Shown: positions 10,845-23,400 of the stretch, in pieces
Layout of the letters: every line of letters begins with the position of its first letter
Numbering within the stretch: position 1 is the stretch's first letter
Assembly: GCA_963281155.1 (NCBI GenBank)
Contig: CAUJLY010000006.1
Coordinates: 4,464,001 to 4,528,000 of the forward strand
Source of the DNA: Rhabditophanes sp. KR3021
Taxonomy: Eukaryota > Nematoda > Chromadorea > Rhabditida > Alloionematidae
Length of the DNA stretch: 64,000 nt
Reading direction: 5' to 3'
The notes under the pieces: model-generated
What the model saw: only the letters and a program-made list of their open reading frames with translations
Told to the model about the DNA's origin: nothing
Database searches by the model: none
Program-made: the position numbers and the translations under genes

Positions 10845-13219
10845 TCATCGGACGCGAGCGTTTATCAAATATTTGCAACAATGAGTTAAGAGTTGTTTTC
10901 CATTCATGTTTGGTCTTTTAGAATCTCTTGTATAGATATCTAATCCGAATTGACCTTCATCAGGAAATTCAACTTTAATGCATACTTCATCTCCATATAT
11001 CTGAGCAGAGCAACATCTTTGCAACCTTCTGTCGTCTATTTTGTTCTGATGTAACGCACACACAAACTCAGCCAAAGGTTGGAGCATTTTAAAACGAATT
11101 TCGAGATGCTGCCCACAAGTTATGATGGGTTCTTCGTGTGTCAAGGGAATTAATTCAAATAGTCGATACGCTTTAGCAGGCCCCCATTCTCCTGAGGCAC
11201 ATTCGGGCAATGGAACCATTATTACGTTTAAATTTTCGCATTGAATCTATTAAATTAATTTATCAGTTGCTTTTTAATTACTATCCAAAACTAACCTTGA
11301 ATTTACAAACACTTTTAAATTTTATTGGTTGTCCTGTCAAGTAATGTTCGGGCAATACTTGATTTGCAAACACATCTAAAAGCATTGGTCTCGTAGAGGG
11401 ACAATGCACTCGGAAGATGATCGTGTCCCCCAAACTCGACTGCATTACAAACCTCTTCATATTATAACCATTAATTTCACTTGTGTCATTGTCATAAAAG
11501 CGTAGGTTGTAGTGGAAAATTAATGAATCCGCTTCAGAATTGGCCATAGCTAATGTGATGGTAGCAGCACCACTATCGTCTGAATTTATAACCGCCGAAA
11601 TGTTACTATTAACAAATTTCAAACCATACTTAAAGAATAGAGATCGTACAAATGGTAAGTTTTCAAATTGCGCCAACGAAATAGGTTTTGAAAGTAGTTG
11701 CCAATTAGTGTCTAAGGGAAAGAATTCATATATAAATTCCTCGGCATCCGTCATAAAGTAATGGTCATCATATTCGTAACGTAAATTGGAGTCTTTGGGA
11801 AGAACGATATTTCCGCTGGAGTTTGTATTTGATGAGTCCTTGGCATTAACTAGATGACGAGCTCCCCAATTACATTGAACAAACCTCCACGAGCCATCTA
11901 GATAAACTGCATTCCATGTATTTCTAAATCTCAGATCATCGAATTTAAATCCAGGTTGATAGCCGGCTGATTTGCTATAACCCCGAATAACAACACAATG
12001 AAGGCCTGCATATGCACAAAGTCTTTTGAATAAGACATGATAACTTTCAGTGCCGAATTTAATTCCTCTTAACAAGCCCATTGGCGTGTCACTTTCCACA
12101 TTGTTATCAAAAACCATAACATTTAAGTTTTTGATGGTAATCCATCTATAGATAGCTCTTGCCTTATCCATATCATACTTAGCTCCCATTGTTAAAGCTC
12201 TTATCAACTCCGTAAATGAGGATACATCTGATTGAGCGACAGATATAGCGATTTCATCTATTTGTTCGAAAATGGTTGTTTCCGTGTAAATTTGTCTTTT
12301 ACTGCAGATGGGTGGATTTGGGGGTGGTGGAGTTGGTGGGTACGAATACACGGAATTAGAATCATTATCCTGTTCGTAATTGTTATTGTCTGTTCGAGCT
12401 TGCCTAAAAAGTTCCAGCATTTCTAAAGCTTGTCTATCAACCAGTTCTGCCGTCTTCATTCTTTCTCTCTCTGCGTTTCAAATTAAGGGTTTCGAGTTTT
12501 TTGTCTCTTTTAATTGTCAAACACCTAATTAACTCTTCTTTCTTTTGATTGACGGGTCCTTTTTGATATGATTTGGCAAAGTCGTCTAAGGCCTGCTCCC
12601 ACTCTTCTTTAGTCTCTTGCTCAAACTCATCGAATTCCCTTTGCCTTTGTTCATTAAATTCTTTATAAAGTTTGTCCTCGATTTCTCTATGCATCAGTTC
12701 GAGTCTTGTTTGTGTGTCATAATCTACTACATACCTAGCGCCCTCGTGTATAATTTTTGGGTACGGTTTAGCCACTTGGGTTGCCTTAATAGCATGTGCT
12801 ATCCTTAAATCTGCTAAACCAGCGTCTGATTTAGGCAAATTTTTGTAAGGTCGACTATTATTATTTGACTTTATGTTAAAATCGTTTTTGTTACGGTTTG
12901 TCAGCACAGGTAAATCATGTGGGTTTGCATTGGGAACATGGTTAGAGCAGTAAATTTCCTAAAATAATTTTAATTGATTTGAAATGATTATTATAATGAT
13001 GGTAAAAACATATAATTGTTTTTCTATTTGTCAACAATAAAAGCTTACCTTATCTTCAATGTTATTTCTGTTATTAAAGTATGTTTTTAATGCTAGTCTA
13101 GTACCACACATATAACATTTAAAGCAGCCATTATGGAAAAAAGTGGAATCTTTCAAAGGACCGACTTTGTCTGTAGGATACACAGGTTTTGTACAACGAT
13201 GACAGGATTCTTTTACCAT
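10845..13219 (-). CDS. ltd-1: LIM plus transglutaminase-like protein (LTD-1/KY type), with an apparent frame shift
   Basis: Exons are 13049-13219, 11296-12958 and 10845-11246. Exon 1 and the start of exon 2 encode one LIM domain (CHRC, then HNGCFKCYMC, then EIYCSNH), which binds zinc and partner proteins. A highly charged helical segment follows (about 12480-12700), then a Pro-rich linker (TPPPPNPP), a transglutaminase-like core (about 11860-12270) and a KY-type C-terminal beta region ending at 10845. LIM+TG-like architecture is that of C. elegans LTD-1, expressed in epidermal cells in rings around seam cells. Exon 2 is 1663 bases, one more than a multiple of three: the N-terminal frame stops at 12437 and the C-terminal frame is open only from about 12477, so the shift lies in 12440-12477. 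The catalytic triad positions are Thr (12049-12051), Asn (11920-11922) and Gln (11875-11877), so the domain should not be an active enzyme. The start follows an ATAATAG acceptor, suggesting trans-splicing. Confidence 0.85.
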
Positions 13220-16200
13220 TGCCTATTATATAAAATGTTATTAATTAGGTAATATTAATGGAATCAGTCAAATGGTAAAAAATTGCAAAGCGACCAACAT
13301 CAAATAAGAAAAGAGAGAAATATATGAATTAAAAGTTTTGATTAAAACCTAATACGAAAACTTATTTTAAAATATAATATTTGTCTAAAAAAGATTAAAG
13401 GTGAAAAGTGATATTAATACAAGAGAGGAATATTTTGTACATATAAGAAAGAATTTCGTATAAAGTATGAGCCATCCTTACAAATATATACTTTTCTTAC
13501 ATATGAAAACGATTGAGTTACCAATTTAAAATGGTTTATTTAGATAGATAATATAGTACATACAAAAAATAATATGTTTTTAATAGCGATATTTTTTGAA
13601 GCAAAACGTATGATGACGAAGTTTTGTTTATAAATGAAATATATGAAAAGTGTGTGGATGAGTTTTTGTATTATAATGGAGGCGACGTAAGAAATGAATA
13701 GCTCATTTGATTTTTATGAATCAAAACAAACAAGGAGGAATGTATGTGATATTATTAAAATATGATCAGGTAAAATAAATTACCAGGCATCACATAACTG
13801 TTTGGTATGAATGAAGTAGTAGTATCTGAGATGTTTCTGTGTGATAAAATAATGTGGAAAATGTGGCATGGTAGAACTCGTTTGGTAGTTTGTGACCAAT
13901 GTGCGCGCAAACATGCACAAACATATGCAAATGTTAAAAATAGTAAGTAATGATGGCGAGTAAGGGGTGAGTGAGGAAGATCATGGTTCTGGCAGGTATA
14001 AAAAGGTGAGTATGTGACAGGCTGTCTCATGATATATCACATTTTTATGAAATCATTTTTATTTGGTGATACATCATATATATAAAGATTATATTAAAAA
14101 TAAAACACAATATAAAATAAACTATAAACACAATAAGCATAAATTACAAAATAACGCATAAAATTGGAAATTTAAAAAGTTATTGAATTCTTAGTATTTA
14201 CTATATTTTTTGTAATATTTTTATTAATGTTTAGATTCTATATTTTATATGAGTCCAAAGAATGAATGGTGGCAATCAAAAAATAGAACATCCTTGTAAT
14301 TGGTCATTAATATGCACTGACATATGATTAGGAAAAGTTTTGATGTAGAACAATAGAAAGAAATGTGTAACAAGATAGGTGGTATATAAATGTATATTGT
14401 TATAAAAGAATACATATAATAATAGTAGTTTGACATGCTCAGAAGAATTAATTGTTGACAAGAAAATTTAAGTCTAATTTATGAAGTCAAACTAGATCTA
14501 CTGTATCATTATATGTATAATTATATATTGAAAAGAAAATAAAGTCTGGGAATGTAACATTAGATGTTTGTAAAAATAATAGGCTACTAGTAATTTTTGT
14601 GATACAATGGGATTACTTTTGTAAGATACTAAAAACAAAAGTGAAATGATCAACGTGTGAAAATGGTGGATATTCATAAGTCTGATATCAAGATATTCAA
14701 TCAAAACCCATTGTAGATACATATCTTTATGATTTGAATTACTTGTTGGTGAAAGAGTTGATGAGTTAATGTTAGTAAAACATTTTAATCATATTTTTTG
14801 AATGACTATAATAGTTTGTAAAGTTTGTAAAAGTTTATTCTAGTTGATTAACATAAAATAAACCATGAAAATGTTTAAAAAAATAGGTATTAATGGTAGA
14901 TAAAATGATATTTGATGCAATACAAAAGACAAGTTGCTCATTATGTTAGTACGAGAGTTCATTATTGTGGTCAACCTCATTCTATTTAATAGACATAAAC
15001 AGAATGAGCATAACGATTTAAATGGCGCCATCCTAAATTTGTCAATTTGTTTGAATAGCCTTTTACCACCTGGTATGATCTAGTGTCTTTTTCTTGTTTT
15101 ACTAGTAAAAGATTGTCACTCGAATGTGTTGTGACGAGATGATGATAAAGTATTGTAGTAGAATATTTTAATCAACTACTTGTTATTAGCGAACAACAAT
15201 AATAAAAAGCCAATGTAGGTATATGTATTTAGTTTGGTAGTTTCAAATAGAGATGATTGTCAAATATTTTTTAATTCAAAAATCCATATTTAACATTTAA
15301 TGGTTTGGATAATATAGTATACATCGTATATCTTCCTACATATTTAAAGGCCATGTTTTATAATAAAAATATACAATATTTAATAGTCATTGTAGAATAA
15401 TTGAATCATCATTGTTATAGAAATATTTTATTTGAAATAAAATACAACTGGTGCATACTAACATTGAGATAATGAACAAATTAATTTGGTCAAAAACATT
15501 TTAAATCCGATATCATGTTTTGAAAAAAAGCTGATTAAAGGTTTATGATAAGATTAATTAATCCTATTAATGAGAATGTACCACAGGAGATTAATAGAAT
15601 TGTAAGGGTATTTATTGTGTTAGCAAGAGAGTATGAAATCATAATAAGTAAATTTATTTAAATTATAAACCATACCAGGTGAAGACACTTCTTAGTTAGC
15701 ATATCCAATAATAATGAAGGTTTTAACAGCATTAATATCTCAAAATGTCTATGACTATAGCAAATGGTCAGAATGTCTACAAATAGGCTCATTATAAAAT
15801 CAAAATAAACATTGGAATATTTAGCTGTAATATTGAATGGTAATATCCCTTTGGCATGTAAAGCACGAACTTTTGAGACTAAGTTAAATATTTGATTTCA
15901 CCAATATGACAATTCACATAAATTTTAATATAAAGTTGCACTTCATCGCAAAGTTTGGTCGATTGAACAGTATTCGGTCAAGATAAGGCTTAAAGTGTCA
16001 ATGTTTGTAATAAAAGAATTTTTATACACCAATATAAGTTTTGATTGCTTTTGTTGAAGGGAAACTTATTGTTTAGTGACAATGAATATTTGTAAGCTTG
16101 ACATTTAATGCGAGACTTTTAATATTAAAATTATAAATGTTTTACAAAAAATCTGTTTTTTCATGTCGTAGATGGAATAGATCAGGTTGCTTCAAATTAT

Positions 16201-17440
16201 TGTTCATAAGTACGATCTAAACATTCGGTACTACTCATAACATTTGGAGTACACATTGTGATCAACAAATTTGGAATCTTGACAAATTATATTTCAAATA
16301 TAAATGAGCGTATTGTAATTTCAAACATCTTATAAGCCATTTACAAGTTTTAATTTTACTAAGTTCATCATTATTAATTTGAAAATGTTTATATATTAAA
16401 TAAAGTTCAAATTACATAAATCTTTTTATAAACAAAATAATTTAAGTAAAAGACATACTGATTTAGAGAAGCTTTTGTATACAAACTAATAATCAGTCTA
16501 AGTATGTACATATACTTTTTTGCAATGGCTACATAAGTACTTATTTGACTATACTTTAAAAAGATAAATTATAGATGTATTTCGTATTTAGCACAAAATG
16601 TGATGATTCATTAATAGAATCTGTGAAAAGTTCAAATCTGCATGCATTTGTACATAATCAGATCCTTGTATGTATTACTACATACACTTTGACAATATTG
16701 TTCATTAAAATTCAATTCAACTTGCAAATATGATAAATATTATGTTTGGTTCTTTGTGTCCTTTAAATATGTGTTATGTCTGAAACTACAAGATTCAAGA
16801 AATACTTTTACAATTTAATATTTTTCATTGATGAAATAACCAGAATAAGTGTCCAAATTCAGATTATTTTACGATTTTACAAGATGCACTCTTGTACTTT
16901 TTCAAGCGCTTTTATATGAAAGCAGTAACATTATAAGAAATGATTAAAATAATTTATTACCCAGCTATTTTCGTTCATTTTATGATAAGATGCTTTTTCC
17001 CAATCATATTATTTTGTCTCAAGAATAAACAATTAAAAATAATTTTATGTGAAGCACTAATGTTTTAAAAGGTACATAAATGTTTTTATATAAAAGTAAG
17101 TGCCAGAAATATACTCATCTGTATTTTTCGTTTCCATACTGAGGGGTTTCAGCTTATCGTGAATATTCAAATAGACAGTATCAAAATTGATAATACCTAG
17201 TTAAAAGTTTAATTTAAGTATATTAGTATTGCGTAATATTTGCGATTGGATGTATAGCAAGCAAAAAAGATATACATTTCAAATCTAATGCTTAAAAACT
17301 GATTCATATGTTTTAATACCAATTTTGATAACTTTTCGAGAGATGCTGCTTAAAATTATAACATATGTTGATTAAGTTGTTTAATATTAAAAAAATTGGC
17401 AGAATTGTTCATTATTGGCTGATGAGATGGATTTAATTTA
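13220..17440. other. Spacer between ltd-1-like and Rap1GAP genes
   Basis: About 4.2 kb, very AT-rich. It should contain the promoter of the ltd-1-like gene (13220 upward) and the 3' untranslated region of Rap1GAP (17440 downward), both on the minus strand. A plus-strand TATAAAAAG lies at about 13997 in a slightly GC-richer patch (13860-14030), but I find no gene that it would serve. No RNA gene or mobile element recognised. Confidence 0.5.
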
Positions 17441-20400
17441 TTAAGTATGAACCGGTGGTGATATTTCAAAAAATTCATCTTCTGCAACGTAAGGACGATC
17501 TGTCATGATATTTATGGGTAAAAGAGAATTGATATTAGAAATGGACGATCCATCCACGGAAACCCTTTTTAACATTTTACGTAATCGTACTATTTCCTCG
17601 TTTGCTTTGTCTAAGTCTCCTGATAGTAAGCTTTGTCTAAAAAAGAATTCATCAATCAAAAACACAAATGTTGCATTTAATCACGTACCTTTGTTTCAAT
17701 TTTTTAATGTCGGTTTTGCACGTCACATTTTGTCGGAGCAAATCACTCTTTTCGACACTTAATCTTTCAACATCATGTAATAATTCATCCAATTTCTTTG
17801 ACTCTTCACTGTCAGCCGTCGATCTTGCACATGGGGAATGGGGTGAAGTGTCAATTAAGGAAATGGTTAAACTCCCATTAGTTTGTCTTCTAATCACAGG
17901 ATTTCCACTACAATAATTGGTTGACAATAAATCTGACGAAGACATGCTTTCAATCCCAGTGTCGGAATCGCGACCTTCACTTTCATTGTCATGGTGACAT
18001 CCAAAATCCCAATCGGCATTAGATGATAAACGGTTGTTTATATATCTGGTGTTAGTTTTGTCATTTGTAATGTAAAGCCGATTTGGCGAATTGAGAGAGT
18101 TAACACTTTTTTGAGTTAATGGATTCGATGATTTTGAAGATCCAGATTTGGTGTCAGAATTATCTTCTTCAAAAACTAAATGGTCATTCAAAAGAGTGGA
18201 GTTTCTATTGAAGTTTGATCCAATAATCGTTGATCTCTTATCGGCACTTAGGGTGCTCGTTGAAGCGTTTGACCTAAAATCGACTGCTTGCTGTTTCAAT
18301 AACAGATTGCTTTTTCGTTGAGCATTCTTCCCAGCACTACTTTCTAAGGCTAAGTTGTGTTGATCTGTTGAGACAGATCTAGATCGTCCGGTGAATGCTT
18401 TCTTAACTGAATGGAAGATTCCCAAATTAGTCGTTTGTGTGGGTGTATGTTCAGTCGAATCTAAGAAAGCTAATCCATAAAATTCAGAACGTTCTTTGAG
18501 AGTACTATAAAGTGTATCTAATAAAGATACTCTAGTTCTTTCTGCAAGTTTGGCAAACTTTTCTGACTTATAGGCTGCATTTTCCGCATTAATCAACTTT
18601 GTCAATAAGAAAGTCTTAAAGTCTTGCCCTTTTCTGAAGATTGATGGTGCTGGAAGAGTTGGTCCGAAAAAGGGAACGTCATTTCGAGCAGTTACTGACA
18701 CTCTATATCTGCATTTGTCAGTCCCGGCAGCGATTGGTTGGACAATAATGTATGCATGCAAAAAGTTGCTTTTGATCAAGTCTGGGCAGAATGGTGTATT
18801 TTCTTCTTGGAAAACAATAGCAACTATATCGTTTCCTATGTGACGTTTTCTTTGTAATTGCTGGACATCACCAACAGTATAGGGCAACATTGTGGAGACA
18901 TGGAACATAACTTCCTTTTGCTTGAAATCAGTATAAACCGATTCAACACCTGTTTGGCCATGGTGAATATCAAGTCCTCCACGATAGCCTTCGAATCCTT
19001 TTAGGGAAACACGATCTCCGAGGATGCTTAAAAATTCGTTAAATGATGAGTTGACAGATGCATTCCCAAACAATTCTTCTTCGCTGCTTTGGCCAAACTT
19101 CTGATATATTACACCAAATTTGTAATTGTGAGTAATGACATGCTCATCATAGTTCAAAATCAGCTCACTTCCACCAGGAAATGCAATAGGGCTAAACCTG
19201 TCGGTGGTTACTTCGTCACACAACAAACGAGCCATTCTACTAGCAGTTGGGTGATCTTCTAAAGCGGACCCAGGGACAATTTCATGGATAGTTCCCTGTC
19301 TTGTTCGTAAAATAATTCTAAAATGCTCTTGTGATGAAATTACCTCTGTTCTGACGGATAAAATCAATGGTCCCAGATTGGAATCAAGAGCGTAAAAATT
19401 ATGGTGTTCTCTGTCGACATAGTATCTGCGGTAGCAATTAGCCGTATCATCTGTTTCCAGCTTGAACCTCGCGCAGCTATTACTAACATGCGGGCTGTGA
19501 CGATCTAATAGATGATCGTCCATGTTAATTGACGAGGAACAGACACCATCCATCCAAAAACCTCCATTTGAAGGTAAAATGATTTGAGGTAAAAGTCCGT
19601 TTCTTTTTGATAACATATCATTTATAATTTGGGTACTTGTCTTTAATGATTTTAGCTCATTGTTCATTGTCTTTGGCTGAAATTAAAAAAGGGGGCAAGG
19701 TTAGTACTTTTGTTTTGAATTTACTAATTTTAAAATAATTGCTTTTATAAACACATTTGCATTTTGACTAAATGAAAGATGACTTACATTAATTCGATTA
19801 AAAAAATCTCTTACTCCCTTGGCTGATGGAAAGCCTGACAAAGACGACAACAAAAAAGTATTCTCAGCTATTGCGGAAGAAATATTTGATGGTTTAGGTG
19901 AGTATGTCAAATTAGTTGATCTTCTCTTCAAGCGAAACAATTTACGGAAAGTCAAGGGTGAACTGGGCTCAGTAGGATTATTGTTCATATCGTCAACAAT
20001 TTTTAAAGTGTGTTTTGTTTTCATAGGCATTTGCTCCCCGCAATTGTTATTATTTAAAGAATCGTTTAAATGTTCGGACATAAATTTATCACGCAATCGG
20101 ATTTCATCTAAATCCGACATACAAAGTGTTGTACGTTTTTGAGGGTTTCTTTCACTAATAAATGATGGTACTACAGCAGGATTAAGATTATCTCTATTAA
20201 TTTTTTTCTTTCTCATAGTAACTTTGTACTCACCGTCCGCTAATATTGGCGGATCAGATAATAACTTGGTTGGGTGAATAGTTTTGGGAATATTAACATA
20301 CAAGCTAGAAACAGTAGCTTTAGAGGGGTCTTCAGGAATAGAAGGCATATCAGTAGAATATCTAGCCTTTGCCATTTCAACTTTATTTGCTTCGAAGCTC

Positions 20401-23400
20401 TTTACAGTGCGAGAAGACCAATAATGCAATGATGTAACTAAAAATGAATCAGAGTTCATAATGGTTGATGCCAATACTTAAATATATTTTTTCCATAAAA
20501 ATGTTATGTTGTCTAAAAGCTTTTTTATAAATATTAGATAAAGTTAAGGGCGAAAATTTGCGTGTTTGTATTTCAAATTAGAAATGCATAAAAAAAGTTA
20601 GGACACCTGTCTGTCATAAAATTAAGATTTGAACGGGATATATTTTTGCAATTTGTATTTGACGTATATTTTTTCCACCAAACTACAATAATCAACCAAA
20701 GAATGTTAAGTAAAGTGAATCATTCTCATATAAATAAAACACCAAATCAAGGGTTATAGGTTGAATTAGTTCTCAGGTAAATAATGTCACTTTGAATAAG
20801 TAAACATTGTAAGGAATGAATGAGGAAATATTAGAAATTAAATTGGGGAAAAAAGGTTATGTCGTCAAAATGGGTCTAATTAAACAGTTATATTGAAATA
20901 TACATTCAAGAAAGTAGCATTAAATCGAAAGACATTTTAATCTATGAGTATAAAAGTTAATTCAAATTATATAAATTTATATCATTAATGTTTTTGGGAG
21001 TCAAAAGAACAGAGAATACTGATCAACTAGTAGCTAATTACACACAGAAAGTAAATCATAGGATTAGATCAAAAATATACATTACTAAGGATGTTTAGTT
21101 TTTAGTGATAAACAAAATTTATATGTATGATATGTATGATATTCAGTATAATATTAAACAATTTCAACTGGCCACAATGATTAAGAGGCTCACATACTTA
21201 TTTTGTTACATTTTGTCGCATTTACCAAAAAATCCTTAGAGAGATTAAGAGATGCAAATGGTTGGTTAAGTGCATGACCAACCAAAAAATGACGGATTTG
21301 TTTTGGTTGGACTGTGTCTGAATATAGCATGACTTAGAAACACACCAATAAAGAATGAAACTGATTTTTTTGACAACAGATGCATTATTAATAACTATTT
21401 TTTACATATATCTATCCCATAAATATTTTATTTTTGACAATTGTTTTTTAAGCAAAATAGGATCTTCAAATTGTCACTCTTTAAAAACAAGTGGGCAATA
21501 TTAATAAAAGGGTGGTACAGATATAATTTATCATAAAGGTATGCATCAATGTCTTCTTTATGAATGAAAAATGTGAAAATGCTTAGACAATAAGCAATTC
21601 TTTTTAACATTAAAAAAGAATATATTTTCGCATAAACTATTTTAAAAGTACTATGAGTGATGGTGTTTTTTATAGTATTTTGTTCTTTTATCAAAAGTAT
21701 GTTTAAAGGTGTCAATGATATGTGAAAAAGATGAATATAGTATGTTTCTCAAAAATCATATATACTGCTATTAATATATTTTATTTATAGGTTAGCTTAA
21801 GAAGACACTCATGTTTTTTGTTGCCTATATATGAGCTCTTATACTCAACCACAAGTTTCTCTAATAAAAGTAAACGAAAGTAGGTATATGTAGAGGATCA
21901 TTTTTACAAATTTGATATGTTACAAATATATTAAGTCAGGTAATACATCATTCAAGACATCTGAAAAGACTCAAAATATAAATGATGTAAGAATGTCCTT
22001 GCCACTGAACTATTTATCTTAAGTTAAAAATATTAAGGTATATACATGTATATTTAAATTAAGGAGGAGTGGTTCGTTACGAATTAGAAAAGTTAATTTA
22101 TTTTTTGGCTCGACTCAAATCGTTTGCCATAAGGGGCTGATGGCATTATAGGAGACACTAAAGAAGATAATTTGAATTTATGTATAGTCAATTATTTCGT
22201 TACTATCTTCCTAACTATCGCTAACAAATTTTTGATGGATAAAGAGACTAATTATGAGTGAGGTAGTCAAAATAATCGCATAACATACACACAACATCCT
22301 ATAGAAACCAAATAAATTATGTGGAATAAGAAAATAATTTCTGGTAAAGATGTAAGCCATACAGCGTGATTCTTAACACTGCATTATAATTAGGTACTTC
22401 GGCTAAACAAGTTTCCATAGCAATTCTTATTCAGAACTAAGTGATAATATAATTGTGTCATAAAAATAGTTTTCTTGAAAACAACATGTTGTATGATAAA
22501 AGCTTTGTATATAAAAATTGAAAAGTATAAATAATAAAAGAAACTATAAAAAGCCTATATAGTCATTTCCTTTATTCATTGTCAAAATGCAAAAAATGTT
22601 ATATTTTGTATAATGGATCGTTTTATGATTTGTCACATGTATATAGTTTTGAGTAAAAATTATAACTTACAGAGGAATTTGGCATTTCACATCTTTGATC
22701 ATCTAGCCGCTGGCCTTGCATTTTGGTCAACATTGACAAAAAGTCGTGAGTCTTTTGATCCGAATTTTTATTTGGCATGGTACTTGTAAATAGTTCCGAT
22801 TTTTGTGCACAATTTCGATAATCAGGATTTGCGGAACCGAGTACTGAGTAAAAATCACAATTTGCTGAGTTTCTTCTATAATAAAATCAAAATGATTATT
22901 TGTTTAACACAATTGTTTTGTTGTTCATTTTTGAATTATTTAACACCTTTTTTGTTGTGGCAATTAAATTTGTTATAAATTATGCGCATAAATAATCCCC
23001 TTATTTAATTGTTATTTAATGAAACATTTTGCAAAAAATGCCTAATTAATAGTCTATTTCATGACAACTAGTAAATTATAAGGTTGGACTCTTTAACAAA
23101 CTAATCTAACTGGGTCTAGTCGCAAAATTTGGTTGACACGTTCTTAATGTGTAATAAAGTTTTCTAAATTAATCGAAAATTTATTATACATAATCCACTA
23201 TTCGATCAAATTATGCGTGAACAATTAAACAAGTGTTTGGATTGAGGTTAAAAAATGAATGTGGGTGGTATATTAATCACTATATTTTGTTGTTTAGGAG
23301 TAAAAGGAATTGCATAAGGAAAATATAAGACGTTAAAATAATTATTTCATCCAAATTTGTATATTACACCCGTTATATACAAATTGAGATTCCCAATTTT

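Noticed and set aside
13755..14030. 91-codon minus-strand frame upstream of the ltd-1-like gene
   Set aside because: No domain, no splice sites in phase with the ltd-1-like exons, composition like promoter DNA.
17689..19676. Assignment of the RapGAP gene to the SIPA1/SPAR family
   Set aside because: No PDZ domain after the GAP domain, and an upstream GoLoco motif with Rap1GAP spacing is present.
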